NCBI GenBank assembly: GCA_039881045.1
Contig: JAYWVB010000004.1
Span: forward strand, 1,116,001-1,180,000
Length of the DNA stretch: 64,000 nt
Source: Chaetomium olivaceum
Taxonomy: Eukaryota; Ascomycota; Sordariomycetes; Sordariales; Chaetomiaceae
Direction of reading: 5' to 3'
Shown: piece after piece, positions 22,605 through 32,566 of the stretch
Layout of the letters: the number at the start of each line of letters is the position of its first letter
How positions within the stretch are numbered: position 1 is the first letter of the stretch
Translations under genes and position numbers: made by a program
Notes under the pieces: model-generated
What the model was told of the DNA's origin: nothing
The model's input: the letters and a program-made list of their open reading frames with translations, nothing else
The model's database searches: none

Positions 22605-23963
22605 CTAGATCTTCCCAAAGTTCGAGTGACCCTGAAGCGCGCGCGCAGCAAGTAACTGCAAAAGACGCTCGTCAGTTTCCAGGCGCTGACGACGCTCTTC
22701 AGCAAGACGCTTTTCAGCTTTTCGGCGCTTGCGATCGGCTTTCTGGCGCCGACGACACTCCCGAGCAAGACGCTCTTCGGCTTCCCGGCGCTTGAGATCG
22801 GCTTTCTAGCGCTTACGATCAGCTTTCTGGAGCTTACGGGACATCTCCTCGAATTCGGGGTGGTTTTGCCCCAACGCCTGTTTTACGATCGCCTTATCCT
22901 CCGCTGTCACGTCGAACTTATCAGGTTTGTTGAGATGCCGCGCTACACGGAATAGCGCTCCCAACACGCGGTAGGGAATGCTAAACTGGGGATTCCTGTG
23001 AAAGGGCAGATCGGCTTAGCAAGCGAGGTCGGACCAGAAAAAAAAGAAAGGATACGAACCGTGAGATGCCAACCGGAGGGCGACAATAGGCCGCTGGCAA
23101 GCCGGCGGGACCGAGGAAGTCGGAGAGGTAAAAGCCTATATCTGGCCACCGATGTGCTGCTCCTCCGTATCATCGTCACTGTGGAAAAGCTCACCGCGCT
23201 TTTCCCAACGAAAACCATCGGTGCTCATGTCGTCGGCCGCCAGAAGACTCACACTCGCCCTGCTCAATCCCTCATCTTCAACATCTAAGATGATGGCCAG
23301 GCGGACTTGCCCACCAGTTGCTGAAAGGTACCCCTCTGCCTTTCTCTTCCACGTGTTTGTCGAGGTTCGCTCTACAAAACCTCGACAACCATCGTAGTTT
23401 TGCAGGGGGGCCGCCGAGGCCAAAGGAACAGTCGGGCTCGTACCATGATTTGCCCTCTTTCCCGGACTTTCGCCTGTGTGCAATGCCATGAGCTCTTCGA
23501 CCCGGGCGGCCATTTCTCCGGCACTTTTCCCCGGCCAGAGGTCATAGTGAAATTTTATCAGCTTTTGTTGGATTATGGTGCCAATGTTTCCACCGAGATA
23601 GGCATGCCCAGGGGATTTGCCCATTGTGAGAAAAACGTTCTTGGATTCGTGGTTGTATTCGAATCGTGAGACGCAGTCAAAGATGTCGTGGGCCTGGACT
23701 AATTTCTCATACACGTTTTCGACGTGATCTGCGGGCCAGCAAAAAGAAATGCGGAGAGGGAGGCCAGGCGAACTCCTCGAGATTTGGCTTCGAATTGACT
23801 GGAGCAGCTCGTCGGTCGAGGAGGGGCTAGCTAAATGAATCTGCAAATTGTTAGTGCGAGACACGAGTGTGTGAAAATGTGGGAGGGATACTCGGCCATC
23901 TCGGCGCTCTGCCTCCTCTTCAGAAAGAATGAGGGGCTCCGGAAACGCTTTTTTCGTAGCCAT
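22605..23963 (-). pseudogene. Lineage-type hypothetical protein with C-terminal charged coiled coil, degenerate
   Basis: Starts at 23963 (MATKKAFPEPLILSEEEAERRDGR). A 51-nt GT-AG intron (23841-23891) with a CTAAC branch site is free of stops in frame, so either spliced form is open. The globular part contains HLASPSSTDELLQSIRSQIS and AEGYLSATGGQVRLAIILDV, then WEKRGELFHSDDD. The frame then meets TAG at 23136, while a frame one base off continues (PDIGFYLSDFLGPAG...PPVGISR), is joined by an intron ending near 22999 to NPQFSIPYRVLGALFRVARH, and enters a Lys/Arg/Glu-rich coiled coil built from 63-bp repeats. That part has an in-frame TAG at 22806-22808 before the final stop at 22605. The pattern recalls accessory fungal proteins with AEER-type coiled-coil tails, possibly with a nuclease-like fold; function unknown. 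One frame break plus one nonsense codon suggest decay. Confidence 0.5.
22684..22830 (-). repeat. 63-bp tandem repeats encoding a charged coiled coil
   Basis: Two imperfect 63-bp units (22684-22746 and 22747-22809) plus a 21-bp partial unit (22810-22830). Each 63-bp unit encodes 21 residues, i.e. three heptads of the pattern KADRKRRKAEKRLAEERR. The 21-bp sub-unit cgcttgcgatcggctttctg recurs in all three copies. In-register duplication of heptads explains the coiled-coil tail. Confidence 0.85.
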
Positions 23964-25555
23964 CTCGGCGCAATACCATGTTTTGTTCTTGTTGAAGAAA
24001 CAGAGGCGGCCGCTCCAAAGAGCGTTCTTGTTATTTGCAGTTAAATGTCCAAGCGCCTCTCAGAGAATCCACAAATTAACAGAGCGCGCTGTGACTGACG
24101 TCATTTGCTGCTGCCGTCATGAACCCCTCACAAAACACATCTCACAAGAACCAACGTTCGTGTCTGTCATTCTAGAGTGTATGTGCCGGAATCACTGCAT
24201 ACTTGAGCCTGGTAGAGTGTTTACCAAGCGAGCTTTCCTTGCTATGGGTGTTGTTCTGCAGCCAGACTGCCGACGTTTGCGCCGCCGGTTTTAGTCACGT
24301 TACACTACATAAATTTCCAGCACAGGGACCTCCTGCGGTAACTACCTGGAAGTTCGTGTTTAACTCGGGTTAGGCTAGGGTTATCCGCCCAAGCAGCTTC
24401 ATACATTTCTCAAAATCCAGGTATGGTATGGCCAGGGATTAAGAACACACCGAACAGGGTTAAATTTTATATATTTAAATAAAAAAAACCCACTGATGGG
24501 AAATCAGCACAATAACAGTGAATGGCGCAGGGTAACAATGGATGCATACAGAGAGTCATCTTGAGGTGGGGAATAATGTACCCATGCCACAGCTTGGCCG
24601 TGAGAAGGGACTGGTGACTCAGGTGCACGCGGCCGAACACTCAGGCATCAATTTCATGTCGTCCGTTTTGGCGTAGCTTCGATGAGGGACGCCCGCTTGA
24701 ACAAATCCGTCGAGCTATCCAGAAAAAAAAACCAGGATGGTCAGCAACGATCGCGGAGTTGGCTACCATTGCGATTACGAGTCACAATCACCAAATTACC
24801 GGTCGAGTCACCGCCAGATTCCCGGCCACTCGCCCTCCTTGAAGCCAAACAGTCGGGACACAGCGACCAACGGTGAGATAGTGGAAGAAAGTGAACGAGG
24901 CTGTGGAATGAATCTTTGGCGTTGTGACAATGCTGGTACTACCACACTCAACAGTCTTGTCCAAACGCAGCAGCTGCCGGCCGCTGACACTATGCCTGCC
25001 AAGTCCCGCTCCTTGATGTCGCACGCAGACACGCGGCTCAACTATACAGTAAGACGTAAGTCTGGACAAGCTTATGTGGACCGCTTGACGTAGGTTGTGT
25101 CATCTTGCGCATGCGCTATTCCTCTGCTAGCCGCGGTTACATGTTCAAGAACGCAAGTCCGAAGTTCGCTCTGAGCCTTGATGGCGTTTTCCTTCTTGGT
25201 CCGTGACTCACCCGGCAGACCAAGTTCCCCCCCTGGCGCGGCTACGCACTCATGCGTAGCCTCACACGCCGAGTATGGCGCGTTAGTCGGTGTTGCACAC
25301 CAACTGGAAATGGATGGAGAGCGACGTGTACACCGCTGAAACCTAAGGACGGAAACTTCAGTACAAAGTAGAGAAGTCATGTATATAAGCCATGAGACGG
25401 TCTGCCTCAGGTCTTCTGTCCTCATCAGCATCAATACAACCAGACAGTCAAGGCAATCAACACTCATCACCACCAATTGACCATTCACGACATTGCCCTC
25501 CAACTTCACCCCTGACAACACCACCACCGTAAACAACAACAACCCCACAACCAAA
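23964..25555. other. Intergenic region, includes an AT-rich patch
   Basis: About 1.6 kb. An AT-rich patch (24463-24490) with A runs stands out from the GC-rich surroundings, but it is short and without terminal repeats. No gene recognised. The right end is the promoter and CA-rich leader of the 71-aa protein gene. Confidence 0.5.
25382..25388 (+). promoter_or_regulatory. TATA box of the 71-aa protein gene
   Basis: Clear TATATAA about 170 bases before the start codon, followed by a CA/AC-rich, G-poor leader (about 25430-25555). This combination in filamentous fungi marks strongly or inducibly expressed genes. Confidence 0.5.
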
Positions 25556-25836
25556 ATGTCTTCCCACCAGAGTACGTCCACCACCATCAACCCCAACCCC
25601 CCATCCAACCACGCACCACCACTAACCACCATCCAGCCTCCACCACCGACACCTACACCACCCAGCATGACACCTCCGACACAGCCTCAGTCGCAACAAC
25701 CTCCTCCCTCTCCAGCCGCCTCACCCTTCTCAAAGACAAGCTCCGCCCTTCCAGCGCAGACGACAAGGCGCGGCAGCAGCAGCAGCAAAAGGCCAAGGAC
25801 GACGTGTTGAGGAACCAGATCCGCATGAATGTCTAA
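25556..25836 (+). CDS. Small hydrophilic protein, 71 aa, function unknown
   Basis: Two exons: 25556-25571 and 25637-25836. Intron 25572-25636 has a GTACGT donor, an ACTAAC branch site at 25621 and a CAG acceptor, so the splicing prediction is strong. The product starts MSSHQTSTTDTYTTQHDTS and continues SSLSSRLTLLKDKLRPSSAD, a polyglutamine run (QQQQQ) and DDVLRNQIRMNV. It has no signal peptide or membrane segment, is rich in Ser, Thr, Asp and Gln, and has a short amphipathic helix around LTLLKDKL. A TATA box and long AC-rich leader suggest high or stress-regulated expression (inference). It is not recognised as any named family. The coding length (216 nt with stop) is exact and unbroken. Confidence 0.6.
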
Positions 25837-26264
25837 TAAGTCTTGAGGCATGTCATTGGCATAGCTAGACGGCTATGTCAGGTTCTGGTTGGAGAAAACG
25901 AAAAAGGACCGCGCCGCGCAGTGTCGCCGCCTGCTCTACAGAGTAGGTAGTTAGCGCCTGACTTGGTCGGGCGCGGAGGGTTCCCGAGGGTATGGCTTCG
26001 CTATGAGGTGCCGGCCCCGCTAGGGGGGAGGGCCGCGCCAGGAGGAAATAATGGGCGGTTGGCTGACTGGTCATGTGGCTGGATTCGGTCGACTGCGAGA
26101 AGGGTATGGATGGATGGCTGGGTTTGTGGAGGGAGTCATGGGATACTAGATGGGCTATTTTGGATATGACAGAGAGGAAGATCATACCTTTTAAAAGAAG
26201 GGGTATTATTGTTTATTTGCAGTTATTCATAATATAGCTAACATCGTCTCATGCGTTCCCATCA
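25837..26264. other. Convergent 3' regions
   Basis: 428 bases between the 71-aa gene and the 3' end of ask1. No ORF supported. Confidence 0.5.
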
Positions 26265-27882
26265 TTAGAAGGTGTCGTCCAAGATATCCTGGTTCATCTT
26301 GACCACGGTTGGGCTGTACTCGGACGGGTCATCCAGATCCTCGCCCGCTGTCAACAGGATGTTGTCCACAATGCGCTTGCTCGCCTCGCGGGCTGGTCCA
26401 TGGTCAGTATTCCCACAGTCATGACAAAACCAAAGGGGCGCCAAATACATACCTGGCGTCTGCAACAGCTTCGACGGCGGCATCGCAAACTGAATCGTCT
26501 TCGGCGGACTCATCCCGCCAAACCCATCACTGTCGCTGTCCCACGTAATCTCGTCATCATACCTCGACGAAGCAGCCCCTTGCTGCTTCCCGGCGTTAGC
26601 AAACACATCCTTGGTCTTGCGCCCCGTGGCCGGCGTTTGCACGCTCACGCCGGGTGTCCTCGGCCCAGTGACCACTGGCGCTGCCGCCGACGCCTTCCCC
26701 TTTCCCTTCGCCTTGTACGCCGCGCGCGCCGGCGACATGAAGGCGGCGCTCCGGAGCTGCGGCACGGCCATCTCCGGGCTCGACGTCGGCGAGTCCTCCC
26801 AAATCGGCCGGGCTTGCCGGTGCGTGTCTTTGCCCTTCCGGGCGGGTGTCGTGGCGAGCTTGTCCACTTTCCACTTGATCGGCGAGACGCCCGTGGCCGC
26901 GCCGCCCTTGTGTGGTGTGGCTGCGATGCGGTAATTCTTGTCGAACATGCGATGCAACAGCGGGTCTTTGTTGCTGTTTTTGTTACCCCTGTCGCCGCGG
27001 AGCTTGAAATCATCGTCCTCGTCCTCGTCATACCCCAGCCCACTGGCGTCGATCGAAGCGCGCGGGTTCAGGGACATGTTGGGGAGCCGCGCGGTATGTT
27101 GCTGGAAGAGCAGCTCGGTATCTTCCTCCTCTTCTTCGCCAGGGGGCGGCGCATCCGGAGTTTTGGCACCGCCGACGGCGGCCCGCCTTTCGTTATCATA
27201 TTCGCGCTTCATAATCTCGTAGGGGGAGGGGAGACCGGCGAACTGCGGGCGGGCGGAGAGAGTCTTTGTTGCGGGTGGGCGTGGGGTGCTACCCGTCAAG
27301 TCGTCGTCGTCATCGCCGCCGAGGGTTGACTCCTCCTGATGGGTGTCATCTCCGTGGTACATGGCCGACGACTGGTCCGTGGCGATGGAGACATCGTGAT
27401 CGCCGGCACTACGACGACGTGGTGTGTAGTCGGCGGTCTGGTTATGGATTGTACTTTCATCGCCGGTTATTGCGCTGTTTTCGTCGGCCCCAGCCAGGTC
27501 TTCATATCCCGACAGCGAAACATTGGCAGAGGCTTCAAAGAATTGTTTCCAGAACTGTAAACGGTAAGAGTCAACAAGAGCTGCTTAGTTACTAGATCCA
27601 CGTATTTTGGAAGAAACACAAAAGAACAACCAACCTTTGTAGCCTCCCATACCGAGCGCGAGTGCTCACCATACTGCTCGACCAGAGGCAGGATACTTGT
27701 CGTAACAATGCGGTGGGCTTTGCTAAAGTTGTGGTCGATCTCTGGGACCCGTCAGTGCTTCAACCCAGACAAGCAACCGTGTTGTTCGAACCTTGCAAAG
27801 TAAGGGTAATGGACTGCTCAAGTTTCTCAAGCTCCTCGGTGAGTGTGAGATTCCTCGGTGCGGAAGGTCCAGGTCGAGACAT
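26265..27882 (-). CDS. ask1: DASH complex subunit ASK1
   Basis: Starts at 27882 with MSRPGPSAPRNLTLTEELEK, then LEQSITLTLQEIDHNFSKAH and RIVTTSILPLVEQYGEHS, the conserved DASH_Ask1 helical region (exons 1-2), followed by FWKQFFEASANVSLSGYED. The rest is a long disordered acidic tail with many Ser-Pro and Thr-Pro sites (TPHKGGAATGVSPIKWK; WEDSPTSSPEM; SPPKTIQFAMPPSKLLQTP), as in other ASK1 proteins, which are CDK and Aurora targets. A last small exon encodes AREASKRIVDNILL and the end NQDILDDTF. ASK1 is one of ten DASH/Dam1 subunits that form rings on microtubules and couple kinetochores to plus ends. The frame is intact. Confidence 0.88.
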
Positions 27883-28055
27883 ATTGGCCAGCCTCGACGT
27901 TTACCGGTTTCTAGGTAGTCAACAAATGTGGTGTGGAGGGAAGATCCAATTCAGGCGCGTGTCATGGGCGGCACCAACGCGATTGCGGGGTCTTTTTGGT
28001 GGGGTGCTGGCGGGCAGCTCTCGGTCGTTTGGAAAACACCTCTCTAGATAGGCAC

Positions 28056-29074
28056 CTATGAATAGAACACGGATGAGAGCGGCCCAACTCCATCAAAAAC
28101 ATTACGCCTTTTTTCTAATTGGGTATCCATAAGCCAACCTGAGGTACTCCTATCCTGGTGGTGCTGTTCATCGCCCGCGCCGGCCTCTACCACGACCCCT
28201 TCCTCTACCCGCACCACGTCCTCTTCCACCTCCCCGCCCACCCTTCGTAGAAGTGGTGTGCCTGTCTCCTCTTCCTCTTCCTCCTCGTCCTCTTCTTCTG
28301 ATTCCTCTTCCTCGGCACTCTCCGCCTCGGACGAGGACTCTTCCTTAACTTTGCGCGCTCTACTAGAAGTCCGCTTCGCAGTCCTCCCTCCTCTCCCGGA
28401 CTTTCTCGTCGGGCTCATTGCCGGCGTGTCGTTCTCAGTATCCTCGACAGTACTACTACGAGCTCTGGAGTTCGATTCGGCAGCGCCCCGTTTCCGTTTC
28501 TTGGTGTCAGCGGCAGGCGCATTCGGGTCCCACTGCGCTGGGCTGGTTGGCGCCTCACTCGGGTCGGCGCGCGCCCTCTCTAGCATCGCATCGCCGTACT
28601 CCTCCCATGGCAGGCTGAAGTCGTGGTACCGCCTCGGTTGGCCCTCCTCGTCCGGCGGATCCATGTTATTTTCCCGCTCGTCGATAGCCTCGAGGTTGTA
28701 GAACTCGCCCAGCTTGGCCCAAATGCCCGGAACTCGTGTGTGCGGCCACGTGTCGGGGTCAAAGCCGTGGTTTCTCAGATGTTCGCTAATAGCCAGTATG
28801 CGGAAGTGCTTGTGCATGCCTGGATAGAGATGGTCAGCGGCTGGAGGGGGATCGAGCGGCAGGGCCACCTACCCGCTGGCTTCCACCTGATGACCCCTTT
28901 GAATAGCGATGCAATCTGGTCGTCCGTCCATGGGTCGGTAACTGGTTTTGGAGGTTGAGGTGCCACGGGGGCTGTCGGTGTCTGTGCCGGTGTGTCGACG
29001 TCCATGGCATCATCATCTCGCGCCGGCGTCGCGCCCTGGGTGCTCGCCCGCCCACCCTTCTTCTTTGGCGGCAT
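28056..29074 (-). CDS. eaf7: NuA4 subunit EAF7 (MRGBP-like), C-terminal RG tail out of frame
   Basis: ATG at 29074 (MPPKKKGGRASTQGATPARD); an in-frame ATG at 29086 is also possible. The first exon contains WTDDQIASLFKGVIRWKPAG, a short intron follows, then MHKHFRILAISEHLRNHGFD and HTRVPGIWAKLGEFYNLEAI: the EAF7 domain. A disordered basic/acidic tail follows (RKSGRGGRTAKRTSSRARK; then a long Glu run). EAF7 belongs to the NuA4 H4/H2A acetyltransferase, in the EAF5/7/3 module. The annotated frame ends in GWLMDTQLEKRRNVFDGV and stops at 28056. However, a frame one base off reads GGRGGGRGRGAGRGRGRG and stops at 28168, the kind of tail expected here. This points to one missing base near 28245-28290. 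Confidence 0.83.
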
Positions 29075-29522
29075 GTCGACAGACAATTTGTAGACTGGAT
29101 CAAATTGGCCTTTTGAGTGATTACCAGGTGAATTGTTGAAGCAAAATGATGTAAGACGACGGAGTTAGGTTGTGCAGTAGTTATCTGAAGTGAAGACTAT
29201 CCATTGAAGCTTTAGTTGAGCGCAATGAGCTGCAAGCACCTTGGTGGTGTCCCGGCAGGCACCGCGAGTGCTTGGCTCAGAGGGTTGGGGTTAGGTATGT
29301 ATGTGCTGTGTACTGTGTAACTAAGGCCATCCGGGCTTGGTAGGCCCCCATTTACGCGGATTGAATGGTCCGTCCCCACAACGCGTCCAGCGCCTGCAAT
29401 CATTCATTCATTCATACCTACAACATAACCCTCACCTCACAAAGCACTCAGGTTGTGGGTTCGGAACACGACAATCCCGAGATGTAAATAGACTCTCACC
29501 CTGCACACTTCAGAACCTAAGT

Positions 29523-32421
29523 ATGGCAGACGAAGATGATCCCTCCGATCTCTTCGCTATCCCCGATCTATGGCGACCTTCGACTTGGCTCGACGACACC
29601 ATCACCAACAATACCAGTATCAACGATAACGGCAAACACAACGCCCTTTTTACTCTCAATGTGTTAAAAGAGGCCTTTCCAAGTTCTTCTCAGGGTCTCA
29701 TCGACACCGGTGAAGTCCATGTCCTGCATAAAACTCAGGATGATGACGATGTCTTCTTCAAGCTGCCCTCTCTTCTGAAGGAGTTGGCCGACCAAGAACC
29801 CGGGTCACAGATCAAACCCAGCACATGCAGTGTCGGGCACCCCGAATCTGAGTTTGAGCCTGAGCCTTCAACGACCTCCTTGGACGATGAAGACTTTTGG
29901 CTGTCTCACGAAAACGAACCCGTCAACCCCTCCCTGTTCAAGACCTGGGAGAGCTTCGACGATTCGGAGCAGGAACAAGGCTCATTATTCATCTCTGAAG
30001 CGGGGCCCGCCGCATTCCATGCTTTATTGGCATACGACCAGGAGTCCGGTGATATCCCTGATGTGTTGGACGCCGCAATCTACTGCGCATGTTTGTTGAA
30101 CCTCGCCCTGGGAAGGAGTTCCATTCTGTTCTCATGGGAATCGGAGAAGAACTCGTTTGTCAAGACGAGCCCTCGCCTTATCATCTCTGGCCTGTCGCTG
30201 GAAACTGTCAAAGCCATTGACAAGCTATGCCTCGAATGCGGAAACTCGGCCAGGCATCTCCAAGCTTTCGCCGAGGGCGCATATTCTATCGCCTCCACTC
30301 CCACCCGGGTCGCTCTCGCCGGTGTCGTTGACCGACTAGTAACGACGGTCCGATATGAGCTCAAAAGTAATAGCAACGGCGTAAGGTCAATTCTCCAGTT
30401 ACAATCCGTTGTCCAGCCTGCCCGGTCGATCCTCCTTTACTTCAAGGGGCTCGTCAAGAAGCTGGCCCAGCAAACATCCGACGAGGGAATGCTATCATGT
30501 CTCTTCCAGGAAGCTCAGGCTTCCGAGTACCGAGATTGCCTTGTAAAAGATGTTACGAGGGAAGTTCTACGCGTTTTGTCCAAACCGTGGATCGAGTTTG
30601 TGGAAGAATGGGTTGGTCTAAGGGCTGAAAATGGGATTGCCATGGCTAAAACAGGGCCCAGCAAAGGCTTTGTCCACGTCGCAGACAATATGTGGATCGA
30701 TGATCAGGGTTTCGAACTAGAAGAGGCCGACTATTTCCTCGACGAAGACAGAGTGCCGACCTTTATCCCAGAGGATATGGCCCGGTCCATCTTTGAGACT
30801 GGCCGAAACCTCCGGTTCCTTCGCGAACATCATCCAGAACATCCACTCTCGAGGCCGGACGTGGTCTCCCTAGCGATGCCGCCGAAGTTGGAATGGGAGT
30901 TTAACTGGGACCTGTATCGCAGCTGGAAGCAAGGGTCAACCAATACAGAAACGCAGTGGTCCGAGCCATTAAGGGGCATTGTTGGGGACGTCCCAGACCG
31001 CATCGTCCGGCGCCAACAAGCGAAAGTACGACGTTGCAGAGCTCGAGTATTTCGGAAAGGACGAAGCCCAGGTGCGAGAAAACATTCTCGCTTCGATACG
31101 CCAGCTTGACCAGTCCCTTGGAAATCCCAAGCCGCCGGATGAGCTTACTCGACTCCTTCACGATCAACTGTATAAAACACCAGAGACATCATTCGGTCCC
31201 AACGGCCTTTCCCCTCACTGGACACTGGTGCCCCTTTTGTCCTTTGGCCCAGTCATCGAAGCCCAGTCAGTTCTCGTGAACCAAGAGTGTATGAAACTTC
31301 TTTTTAGCGCCCACCACCTCCGCGTCCATATCGACCTCCTTAAGCAATACTTTCTCCTCGACAATGGCCTCCTTATCAGCCGCCTCACCCACGCCCTCTT
31401 CGACCCTGACCTCTCCACCGCCGAACGCCGTACCGGCGTCGCCCTCGGCAGCGGCACCATGGGTCTCCGTCTTGGAGGTCGGCAAACCTGGCCGCCTGCG
31501 AGCTCCGAACTCCGTCTCGCCCTCATGGGTGTTCTGTCTGACTGCTACGAGGCCCCCATCTCTCCCATCGATACCCTGACCGGCACCAACAACTCCAATC
31601 CAACCCTCCCAGGCGACCTCAGCTTCACAGTGCGCGACCTCTCCCCGCAAGAAATAGACCGCTGCATGGACCCGCACGGCCTCGAAGCCCTCGATTTCCT
31701 AAGGCTATCCTACAAGCCGCCCGCTGCCCTCCGCCCCGTCATCTCCCCCGCCATCCTCCTTAAAATACGACCGCATCTTCAGACTGCTGCTCCGCGTTCT
31801 AAGGATGCTGTACGTCGCGAACCAACTCTCCCGTCATCAACGGCGGAATACCGGAAGGGAAGAAGAAAACGCCCAACACGCCGAAGAAGAAGAAGAAAGC
31901 AACGCATCCCGCCGCTTCCGCATCGAAGCCACGCGCTTCGTCCACCACATCGCCGCCTATTTCTTCGACGTCGGCATCAAGCAGCCCTGGGCGCGCTTCG
32001 AGGCCTGGCTGGATCGTGTGCAGGCCGAGACCGAGGAATCCAACAAGAACAAGACAGACCAAAAGGACAACAACAACAACAACAACAGCAACAATAGCAA
32101 AAATAGGAAGACAACGGCGCCCGGCAACGGCAGCGGCACCGGCACCGCCGCCGGGCCGGACGTGCTGCGCGCGCGGCAGGAGCGTGTGCTGGACGAGATG
32201 ATGGGCGTGCTGTTCCTGCGGAAACGGCAGACGCCTGTCATGGGCCTGTTAGAGGAGACGTTTGGCGTGGTGTTGAGGTTTGCGCGGCTGAGCGGGGCTG
32301 GTGGTGCCGGTGCTGGTGATGGGGCCGGGGTGGAGACACGGCAGGAGTTGTATAGGTTGTTTCGGAAAAAGGTTGAGGTGTTTGTTACTGTTTGTAGGGG
32401 GTTGGGGGAGAAGATGGCTGT

Positions 32422-32459
<38 letters not shown>

Positions 32460-32566
32460 GTGCGGGTGAGGGAGCGAGTATGGGGAGGGAGGGAGCGGGT
32501 TGTGTAGAGCAGTTGTTGCTGAGGTTGGATATGGCGGGTTTTTATGGGAGGGAGGCTGTTAGGTAG
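29523..32566 (+). CDS. Gamma-tubulin complex protein (Spc97/Spc98 family, GCP5/6-like), three apparent frame breaks
   Basis: Probably one long exon starting at 29523 (MADEDDPSDLFAIPDLWRPS) and ending at 32566. The N-terminal half is a GCP N-domain (FHALLAYDQESGDIPDVLDA; SILLYFKGLVKKLAQQTSDE; VADNMWIDDQGFELEEADYF); the C-terminal half has SAHHLRVHIDLLKQYFLLDN and the family signature LLKYDRIFRLLLRVLRMLYV. GCPs build the gamma-tubulin ring complex that nucleates microtubules at spindle pole bodies. The N-terminus resembles GCP5/6-type proteins more than Spc97/98 (inference). The frame changes three times: near 30931-30936 and 30973-30976 (each needs one more base) and at AAAA 31762-31765 (one base too many). 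An Asn run and a 10-Ala run lie in C-terminal insertions. Confidence 0.78.
32068..32098 (+). repeat. AAC/AGC triplet repeat (Asn-rich) in the GCP gene
   Basis: Six AAC codons followed by AGC, AAC, AAT, AGC: an Asn/Ser-rich low-complexity insertion between two conserved helices of the C-terminal GCP domain. Confidence 0.8.
32426..32455 (+). repeat. (GCT)10 alanine repeat in the GCP gene
   Basis: Ten GCT codons encode a run of alanines near the C-terminus (after EKMAVS). It is the second GCT array in the window, again in a surface-loop position. Confidence 0.85.

Noticed and set aside
24360..24395. Telomere-like words (GGGTTAGG, TAGGGTTA)
   Set aside because: Only one or two degenerate copies, not a tandem TTAGGG array.
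24463..24490. AT-rich patch considered as RIP-affected transposon
   Set aside because: Under 50 bases, with no ORF remnants or terminal repeats.
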